Origin: a virus
Strand: one strand, 5' to 3'
DNA length: 27,911 nt
Virus record (IMG/VR): IMGVR_UViG_3300032092_003411
Span: 1 to 27,911 of that record
Position numbers and translations under genes: made by a program. Positions 15,130-22,082 of the stretch are shown in pieces. The notes below the pieces were generated by a model that searched no databases, was not told the origin of the DNA, and saw only the letters and a list, made by a program, of their open reading frames with translations. The stretch's first letter is position 1, and every line of letters starts with the position of its first letter.

Positions 15130-18100
15130 ATGACAGTACTAACATTCCCAACAAATCCAATACTAGGGCAACAATATGCAGCACCTAATGGGATTCAATA
15201 TGTGTTCGACGGTGTAAAATGGATAGTTGAAACAACTAGCTCATCGTCAGCAGCAGTGACTAATTCAGTGCAGGATAGGGTTGCTCCTATGTTTGTTACT
15301 GGTGATCATACAGGTATTACCTTTACATACAATGCAGCTACAAATGTAATGAGCGCAGAAGTTGCCGGATCAACTTTTAACGGTGATTATGACGACCTAA
15401 TTAACAAACCAACTCTATTTGTTGGTCCAGGTTCAGCCACTGACAATGCAATTGTTAGATTTGATGGTACAACAGGAACTCTTGCACAAAATAGCTTGGT
15501 CACTGTCAGCGATACCGGTGCAATAGTTGCGCCACAGGTAGGCAGCGTTATTCCATTTTACTTTGCTAATCAAGCAGCCTTTCCAAGTGCCGGTACCTAT
15601 CATGGTGCTGTTGCACACAGTCACAGTGATGGTAAGATGTACTTTGCACATGGTGGTGTTTGGAATGCTTTGGCCAACGCCAGTGAGTTATTCAGCGGCA
15701 ACTATGACAACCTAAGTAATAGGCCAACTATTCCACCTGCATATACTTTACCCACAGCATCAACCACAGTACTGGGTGGTGTAAAAGTTGACGGCACAAC
15801 TGTTACAATTACAGACGGAGTTATTAGTTCAGTTGGCGGCGGTAGCGGTGGTGGCGGTGATGCCAACATCTGGGTACAGACATTTGAATCTGAGGACGGT
15901 GCTCCAACAGACGTTGTGGGAATAGCAATCAGTGTAGAATACGATAGTGCGGGCAATGTCATTAGTTTGTTTACTCATAGCAATGCAGTTGGTAATAATT
16001 ATTATTCCGTGGGCAAGTACACCACCACAGGTACCAAGATATGGACAGCAAGATTTGCAGATGGATTTGACACAGACGGTTGGGGTTTAGCAGTAGACAA
16101 CAACAGCAACTCAATATATGTGGCAGGTCAAACTACTCCAGAAACAGGATATAGTGTGTCCACACTGACCAAACTTGACAGCAGTGATGGCACCATTGAG
16201 TGGAGCAAGACCTATGACTTTGGATTTGCGAGTCAAAGTGCTGTTGTGGATGTAGACAGTGATGGTAATCCCATTATGGTGGGATATGCCAGCAACGGTA
16301 ATGACAATTATATCACCACTACCAAAGTCGCTGCCGCAGACGGCACAATAATATGGTCAAGAGCATTAGACGGACAAAACGATGAAGAAGCCTATGGTAT
16401 GGCAGTGGGACCTACGGGTGAGGTTGTGGCTGTTGGTTATATGGAGTCATTTGGAGTACAGGATGCGGCTGCAACCTTATACACTGAGCCTGCGAGCAAT
16501 CCACTATGGACTGTAGGCGGTTCAATAATATCTTTGGATGGCGTCACAGCAGATTACTCTTTCACTGACGGTGTTCCCACATTTACCAATGTGGTTGATA
16601 CTGTGGGTGGCAGATCAGTGGACGATGTAATTATCACTGTGTTAGGTGGCAACCTTGGCGGCGTTACTGGTGTAGATGATATGGTCGTCAAAGTTGCCAC
16701 ATTGGCCGCTAACGACACTGATAATCGTATGTTGGTGGTCAAGTATGCTGCCAACGGAACTATCGCTTGGCAAAAGGCCATACAGTTTGATGCGGGCTTT
16801 GACTGCCGTGGAGCAGATGCTGACATTGACAGCGACGGTAACATCTATGTTACTGGCAGTTATCGATATAGTTTTGAAAGCGGAACAACCAGTGCTCTCA
16901 GCATACTTAAACTGGACAGCACAGGTGTGAAACAGTGGAGTAGACGAGTAACAGGCAACTGTGATACATTTGGCGTCAGTGTGGTGGTTGGTGCTGATGA
17001 TAAACTGTACTTGTCAGCCATGACTGGCAACAACAATGATGCGAACAACGCTTATACCTGGGTCGCAGCCAAATATGGCATTAATGGCACAGTAGAATGG
17101 CAAAGACTCATAGACAATACCACAGGTTGGTCATTTACTGGCGACATCTTTCTCGGCGACGGCGGCGGCAGTAACATAGCAGTCAAACAGGACTATGTGG
17201 TACTTGCGGGCGGCTTTGGTGATCTCATAAACAGTGGCGTACCACATGCCACATTGGTACAGGTTGCGGCCACTGGAGATGTGTTCTCTGTGGGCGACTG
17301 GGACTTCACAGCGGCTTCATTCAGCGGTGTACTCAACAGTTCAGCCAGTGATATCACAGTGGTCAACGCTGGTAAAACTGACACAGACAATGTGTCAAAC
17401 ATAAATGTTTCCACTGTTACTCTACAGTTTGACAGTAGTGCCTTCTTGATAGGCACGCTGTACTCAGCGGGCGACAGCAGTGACCGATTGGTCAACGGTG
17501 CTCATGAAGTTGTATTGGGAGCAAGTGGCACAGTGACATTGCCAGCAGGTGGTACTATCACTGAAGGCTACGTTACCAGTAATCCCACAATACAACTTAC
17601 TCCAGCAACGCCAGATGTTGCCAGTCAGAAGTTGGTGATCAAGGGCGGCGGTTCATATGATTATACCGACAATGGTATAAACATAAATTATTATACTAAT
17701 ACTGCTATAGTCGGTGATACTCTTACTTTCTATATCAATTCACCTACTTACGCTGGTCAAACGCTCTACTGGTGGATCTACCCAGAGGGTGCTAACATAT
17801 CAGATCCAGGATCAGGCACAGTGGTATTGGATGGCAATAGCGGCACTATTAGTTTTGAACTAGACAGTGATGACAATGAGTTTACTCTGCGTGTGTCACC
17901 TGAAGCCAACAACTATGACCCTGCGAGTTTAGGTGTTGAATCAGGCTTGATTAACCCTGACGCACCTACATTTGATTTTGAGCATCACCTACACTTGACC
18001 ACAGGCAACTTGGCTGAAACCAGTATCTTCTTAGGCACTGATGATCACAATGTTCGTACTACAACTGATGGCAATATACAAATAACCACTCCTAACACAA

Positions 18101-19092
18101 GCAACAATGTTTGGAATTTTGATGTTGCTGGAGATTTAAATCTACCAGATAACGGTGGTATAGTGTTTGACCGCAACAACACAACAATACGTGTGGGCAT
18201 GGGCTTCCACATTGCCAGTGGTGAAGGTATCAGTCTTGACGCTATTGATCAAAATGCTATACTAACTCTAAGTGGTGCTGGTAATGGTCCAGTAAATCAA
18301 ACTTATAACAAAACTAACGATACACTTTATACAGGTAATGACAACAGTAGTGTCACTGTAGAAAATCTAGGCGGCACTTGGAATGTACTCATAGCTGGTG
18401 ACAGCAAATACACCAGCAATGATCTCATCGGGTGGGCTCTAAGTACTGGACCTGGACCTGTGCCAGTTGGAGTATTATCAAATGGCTATAAAAGTTGGGT
18501 ATTTTCTCCAACTGGTAATTTAACATTCCCGGATGGTACTACAAACTCAGGCGATACAGTTATTTCAACCAGCACTTATAATATACAAAGTATTGGCAAT
18601 ACACTAATTCAAACCAGTGCCAATGCCGGCGCAAAGACTTGGACATTTGGTACAAATGGTTCATTAACATTCCCAGATACTACTGTACAGACCACAGCCT
18701 GGGCAGGTGGTCGTGTTGTTGCAGTACCTACTGCTAGTATAGGTGCCGCAGGAGATAAGCAAGGAGATTTAGCATTTAATAATTCCTACATATATTATTG
18801 TACTCAAAATTTTACACCATCTAGTTATTCTTCTACGATTGTCTTAACGTATTCAGGTACATATCCTACTATAGTAAAAGGCAGTATTCCTCAACCACAA
18901 GCAGGATGGGAGTTAATTCATGATGGAAATACTTATATTTTAGATGCTAATGCTACCGAAGGAAATCCAGGCGAATGGTCCTTATCATTATCAAGTAGTA
19001 TATCAGTAACTATTGGTGATAGCGTTACAATTGGGCCAGCATCAGTTCCAAATATTTGGAAGCGTGTAGCCTGGAGTGGAGACACTTGGTAA
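15130..19092 (+). CDS. Large fibre protein with embedded beta-propeller (1320 residues)
   Basis: The N-terminus (MTVLTFPTNPILGQQY, then GIQYVFDGVKWIVE) is a phage structural start. After a Gly-rich linker (GGGSGGGG, about 238) comes a propeller of SBBP/PQQ-like blades (about 246-725), each with a T/D-G-T-x-x-W strand and I-Y-V-A/T-G strand, for example GTKIWTARFADGF, NSIYVAGQT and NIYVTGSY. Blades are interrupted at about 451-525 by a non-repeat insert. Then follow LVNGAHEVVLGASGTVTLP, beta-rich shaft domains, NGSLTFPDTTVQTTAW and a tip ending IWKRVAWSGDTW. The propeller DNA is notably GC-richer (about 45-57% in sampled lines) than the flanks (25-33% in sampled lines). Its stop codon overlaps the desaturase start (TAATG). 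Confidence 0.8.
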   Translation: MTVLTFPTNPILGQQYAAPNGIQYVFDGVKWIVETTSSSSAAVTNSVQDRVAPMFVTGDHTGITFTYNAATNVMSAEVAGSTFNGDYDDLINKPTLFVGPGSATDNAIVRFDGTTGTLAQNSLVTVSDTGAIVAPQVGSVIPFYFANQAAFPSAGTYHGAVAHSHSDGKMYFAHGGVWNALANASELFSGNYDNLSNRPTIPPAYTLPTASTTVLGGVKVDGTTVTITDGVISSVGGGSGGGGDANIWVQTFESEDGAPTDVVGIAISVEYDSAGNVISLFTHSNAVGNNYYSVGKYTTTGTKIWTARFADGFDTDGWGLAVDNNSNSIYVAGQTTPETGYSVSTLTKLDSSDGTIEWSKTYDFGFASQSAVVDVDSDGNPIMVGYASNGNDNYITTTKVAAADGTIIWSRALDGQNDEEAYGMAVGPTGEVVAVGYMESFGVQDAAATLYTEPASNPLWTVGGSIISLDGVTADYSFTDGVPTFTNVVDTVGGRSVDDVIITVLGGNLGGVTGVDDMVVKVATLAANDTDNRMLVVKYAANGTIAWQKAIQFDAGFDCRGADADIDSDGNIYVTGSYRYSFESGTTSALSILKLDSTGVKQWSRRVTGNCDTFGVSVVVGADDKLYLSAMTGNNNDANNAYTWVAAKYGINGTVEWQRLIDNTTGWSFTGDIFLGDGGGSNIAVKQDYVVLAGGFGDLINSGVPHATLVQVAATGDVFSVGDWDFTAASFSGVLNSSASDITVVNAGKTDTDNVSNINVSTVTLQFDSSAFLIGTLYSAGDSSDRLVNGAHEVVLGASGTVTLPAGGTITEGYVTSNPTIQLTPATPDVASQKLVIKGGGSYDYTDNGININYYTNTAIVGDTLTFYINSPTYAGQTLYWWIYPEGANISDPGSGTVVLDGNSGTISFELDSDDNEFTLRVSPEANNYDPASLGVESGLINPDAPTFDFEHHLHLTTGNLAETSIFLGTDDHNVRTTTDGNIQITTPNTSNNVWNFDVAGDLNLPDNGGIVFDRNNTTIRVGMGFHIASGEGISLDAIDQNAILTLSGAGNGPVNQTYNKTNDTLYTGNDNSSVTVENLGGTWNVLIAGDSKYTSNDLIGWALSTGPGPVPVGVLSNGYKSWVFSPTGNLTFPDGTTNSGDTVISTSTYNIQSIGNTLIQTSANAGAKTWTFGTNGSLTFPDTTVQTTAWAGGRVVAVPTASIGAAGDKQGDLAFNNSYIYYCTQNFTPSSYSSTIVLTYSGTYPTIVKGSIPQPQAGWELIHDGNTYILDANATEGNPGEWSLSLSSSISVTIGDSVTIGPASVPNIWKRVAWSGDTW

Positions 19093-19796
19093 TGGAAATT
19101 ATCTTAGCAACACTCTTAATGACACACTTGACAATAGTGTCAGTTACCCTGTATCTACATCGTTGTCAAGCACATAGAGGAGTTGAGTTCCATCCTGCGG
19201 TAAGCCATTTCATGCGATGCTGGCTATGGCTAACAACGGGCATGACCACTAAGGCATGGGTAGCTGTTCATCGCAAACATCATCAAAATACAGATGTAGA
19301 AGGTGATCCACACTCACCGCACGTATTTGGTATTAAACGATTGCTACTAGGTGGATGGAGTTTGTATCACGAAGCAACAAAAGATCCTAACATGGTTATT
19401 AAATACGGGGCAGGGACTCCTAAAGATCGTGCCGAAGTTTTCTACACTAGATATCACCGCCATGGCATTCTTGTAATGCTGGTTATAGACCTATTGTTAT
19501 TTGGGCCATGGGGATTTTTAGTGTGGGGTGTTCAGATGATATGGATTCCATTTTGGGCGGCTGGTTTTATCAACGGAATCGGCCATTGGTGGGGCTATCG
19601 CAATGGTGAAACTAAGGATCACTCACACAATGTAAGCCCTATAGGCATACTAATTGGCGGTGAGGAACTACACAACAACCATCACTTAGAACCTGCAAAC
19701 CCTAAGTTTAGTCGCAAACCCTGGGAATTTGATCTAGGATGGTTTTATATACGCACTTTAAGTCTGCTAGGTTTAGCAAAAGTACGCACCAGCTAA
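19092..19796 (+). CDS. Membrane fatty acid desaturase (acyl-CoA/acyl-lipid type)
   Basis: A 234-residue protein with the three histidine boxes of membrane di-iron desaturases: H23-RCQA-H28, H60-RKHH (60-64) and H194-NNHH (194-198). Hydrophobic segments lie at about 3-22, 40-58 and 125-165. The end, WEFDLGWFYIRTLSLLGLAK, is typical of delta-9-type acyl desaturases. It should introduce a double bond into fatty acyl chains at the host membrane, using electrons from a carrier not encoded here; regiospecificity cannot be read. It is somewhat shorter than most bacterial homologues, but all boxes are intact. The start at 19092 overlaps the fibre stop codon (TAATG) and begins in a hydrophobic helix; an upstream in-frame ATG at 19056 lies inside the fibre gene. 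Expression is thus tied to late fibre synthesis. Confidence 0.92.
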   Translation: MEIILATLLMTHLTIVSVTLYLHRCQAHRGVEFHPAVSHFMRCWLWLTTGMTTKAWVAVHRKHHQNTDVEGDPHSPHVFGIKRLLLGGWSLYHEATKDPNMVIKYGAGTPKDRAEVFYTRYHRHGILVMLVIDLLLFGPWGFLVWGVQMIWIPFWAAGFINGIGHWWGYRNGETKDHSHNVSPIGILIGGEELHNNHHLEPANPKFSRKPWEFDLGWFYIRTLSLLGLAKVRTS

Positions 19797-19799
19797 ATA
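19792..19799 (+). promoter_or_regulatory. Late-type promoter GCTAAATA
   Basis: GCTAAATA overlapping the stop of the desaturase gene, with predicted transcription start near 19805 and ATG at 19819. Same octamer as before the SOD gene. Confidence 0.5.
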
Positions 19800-19818
19800 T
19801 AGTATATGAGAGCGAACT

Positions 19819-20676
19819 ATGGCAATACAACCAATTAATTTAGGAACTTACGCAAACGACGGCACTGGCGACGACTTGCGATCAGCTTTTCAGAAAGTTA
19901 ATGCTAATATTTTAGAATTAGCCAGTACAGTCTACGGAGCAAACGTAGGAGCAGTTCCGCCAACGTCGGGAGTCTATGAAGGTGAACTATGGTGGAGTAC
20001 TGTAGAAGGTAGAATGTACATCAAATACGGGACTACATGGGTTGATGCAAGTCCTGCTGACGGATTTGTAGAGTATGACATTTCAGCAGTGGCAACCACC
20101 GGTGGAGTAAACGTTAGACTAAGCGGTACAGACTTATCACAAGATGATATTAAAATTGCAGCTGGTGCAAACATTCTAGTTACTAGAACAGATGCAAATA
20201 CTATTACACTGAGTGCTCCTAGTTTTACTGGAAACGTTACAGGTAACTTAACTGGTAATAGTGCAGGAATTCATACTGGTAGTGTTATCGGAGATACTAC
20301 TGGATTTCATACAGGCAGTGTGACAGGCGATGTTACGGGCAATCTTACTGGTTATGTAAACGGCAATGTTACAGGAAATGTAACTGGCAACCTAACTGGT
20401 GATAGTTTTGGAATTCATACCGGCAGTGTTGTTGGTAATGTAAACGGATCAGTAACTGGCAATGCAGGATCAGTTACCAATGGTGTATATACAACATCAA
20501 GCATTAATGCGTTAGTAGATGTTAATACTGTATCAACTCCTCCAACTTCAGGTCAAGCATTAGTTTGGAATGGAACTAATTGGGTTCCAGGTACAGTTGC
20601 TACCAGTGGTGGCGGGTTAGATTTTGGAACATTTTCAGCACCGGCTGGATTTACATTAGATTTTGGAACATTTTAA
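19819..20676 (+). CDS. Fibre protein with Gly/Thr short-repeat shaft (285 residues)
   Basis: Residues about 8-38 carry the shared module (DGTGDDLRSAFQKVNANILE), followed by GELWWSTVEGRMYIKYG and WVDASPADG, matching the 419-residue fibre. Residues about 136-220 are a repeat shaft of units such as GNVTGNLTG, GIHTGSV, GFHTGSV and GDVTGNLTG, likely a trimeric beta shaft. Then comes a linker (VSTPPTSGQALVWNGTNWVP) and a C-terminus with the hexapeptide LDFGTF twice. No enzymatic domain is seen. Likely a slim fibre or a fibre adaptor; the receptor is unknown. Confidence 0.78.
   Translation: MAIQPINLGTYANDGTGDDLRSAFQKVNANILELASTVYGANVGAVPPTSGVYEGELWWSTVEGRMYIKYGTTWVDASPADGFVEYDISAVATTGGVNVRLSGTDLSQDDIKIAAGANILVTRTDANTITLSAPSFTGNVTGNLTGNSAGIHTGSVIGDTTGFHTGSVTGDVTGNLTGYVNGNVTGNVTGNLTGDSFGIHTGSVVGNVNGSVTGNAGSVTNGVYTTSSINALVDVNTVSTPPTSGQALVWNGTNWVPGTVATSGGGLDFGTFSAPAGFTLDFGTF
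20224..20480 (+). repeat. Coding tandem repeat (G-x-V-T-G-N units)
   Basis: Degenerate in-frame units of about 12-36 bases encode G-x-(V/L)-(T/N)-G and G-(I/F)-H-T-G-S-V-x-G. The H-T-G-S-V element occurs three times. Codons differ between units, so this is an old rather than recent expansion. Confidence 0.6.
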
Positions 20677-20692
20677 AGGTTAGGAGATAATA

Positions 20693-22081
20693 ATGGCATT
20701 ACAAATTAGAAGAGGCCTTGAGGCAAATCGATCAGCAGTTACTCCTGACGAAGGCGAATTCTTATACACTACTGATCAAAGTAAATTATATGTTGGAAAC
20801 GGTACTACTCCAGGTGGCGTACTTATTACTGGGAGCGGGATTAACAGTGTTGTTGAAGATACCACTCCACAACTAGGAGGAGCATTAGATGTCAATGGAT
20901 TTAAAATTGTTAGCACAGGCAATGGCAACATTGAATTAGATCCAGATGGTACTGGTGACGTTATACTACATGGTAATTTAACAATTGATGTCAATGGTAA
21001 CGTTACTAAAACTGGTGAATTAAATATTAGTCCGACTAGTTTTACAACTTTCGGCAGTAATAATGCGTCAATCGACGGTAATGTTTTTATTACTAGAAAT
21101 AGTTACTCAACAGGAACGGCCGCCGGATTTACTTTTGCTCAACATCATAACACTGCAGACGCTGTAAATTTTACATTTTATAGAAGTAGAGGAACAGGAA
21201 ATTCCCAAGCAGTGGTTTCAAATGGTGATGACATAGTTGATCTTGCATTTGTTGGTCATGATGGCACTAGTACTCCTATAGGTGCAGGAAATATTTCTTG
21301 TCAAGTAGACGGAACTGTTAGTAGTGGAATAATTCCAGGTAGATTTAGATTTGCATTACACGATGGTGTAACTAGTGGAGCACTAGGATTACGAGCAGTA
21401 GCAGAATTAAATTCAGCGGGCGTATGGAAGGTCAACAGTATACAAAACTACAGCGGCTCTAACTTAACTGTCACAGCTACTACTGTTAACATTGCAGGGG
21501 ACCTACAACTTAACGCTCAGGGCGATTTAAGATTTGCGGATGCAGATTCTAGTAACTATGTAGCATTCCAAGCGGCTGCCACAGTCGCTGCCAACGTGAC
21601 TTGGACACTACCTAGCGCAGACGGAACTGTTGGTCAGGTGTTAACAACCAACGGTGGTGGTACATTAAGTTGGTCAACTGCATCGGGAGGATCAGGGCTA
21701 GTATCAAGAGCTAGTCTAACACCAGTAACTACTGCAGCATTAGCCAGCGGAGCAAGTGAAAATCTTATGATTACTGGCTACAAAGGATATGTTTTGTATA
21801 AAATTGAAACTTCGTCAGCAGCTTGGGTAAGATTGTATTCTAGTACTGCGGCCAGGACAGCAGATGCTAGTAGATTAGAAGGAACTGATCCACTACCAGG
21901 TGCAGGTGTTATTGCTGAAATTATATCTACAGGGTCACAGACTATTTTAATAACTCCAGGCGCACTTGGCTTTAGTACAGAAACAACTCCTAGTATACAA
22001 ATACCTTGCACTATAACAAATAAATCTGGAGCAACAACTACTATTACCGTTACATTGACTGTTCTACAAATTGAGGTATAA
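20693..22081 (+). CDS. Fibre protein with Mtd-like N-terminus and receptor-binding-type C-terminus (462 residues)
   Basis: Residues 1-45 (MALQIRRGLEANR, then PDEGEFLYTTDQSKLYVGNG) match the N-terminal virion-attachment domain seen in the Bordetella phage major tropism determinant and many tail fibres. The middle has fibre signatures (TPQLGGALDVNGFKI, WTLPSADGTVGQVLTTNGG). The last 120 residues (ASLTPVTTAALASGASE, then YKGYVLYKIETSSAAWVRLY and SRLEGTDPLPGAGVIAE) form a beta-rich domain found at the ends of marine phage fibres and are the best candidate here for contact with the host surface (inference). TAGGAG lies 6 bases before ATG. The stop is just before the protease start. Confidence 0.82.
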   Translation: MALQIRRGLEANRSAVTPDEGEFLYTTDQSKLYVGNGTTPGGVLITGSGINSVVEDTTPQLGGALDVNGFKIVSTGNGNIELDPDGTGDVILHGNLTIDVNGNVTKTGELNISPTSFTTFGSNNASIDGNVFITRNSYSTGTAAGFTFAQHHNTADAVNFTFYRSRGTGNSQAVVSNGDDIVDLAFVGHDGTSTPIGAGNISCQVDGTVSSGIIPGRFRFALHDGVTSGALGLRAVAELNSAGVWKVNSIQNYSGSNLTVTATTVNIAGDLQLNAQGDLRFADADSSNYVAFQAAATVAANVTWTLPSADGTVGQVLTTNGGGTLSWSTASGGSGLVSRASLTPVTTAALASGASENLMITGYKGYVLYKIETSSAAWVRLYSSTAARTADASRLEGTDPLPGAGVIAEIISTGSQTILITPGALGFSTETTPSIQIPCTITNKSGATTTITVTLTVLQIEV

Positions 22082-22082
22082 T

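Noticed and set aside
19056-19091. Upstream ATG for the desaturase
   Set aside because: It is inside the conserved end of the fibre gene; the TAATG overlap and the hydrophobic first helix fit 19092.
20224-20480. CRISPR array
   Set aside because: The repeats are in-frame, degenerate and protein-coding, with no constant repeat or spacer structure.
20693-22081. Diversity-generating retroelement acting on the Mtd-like fibre
   Set aside because: No reverse transcriptase, template repeat or matching variable repeat was seen in the window; only the N-terminal attachment domain is Mtd-like.
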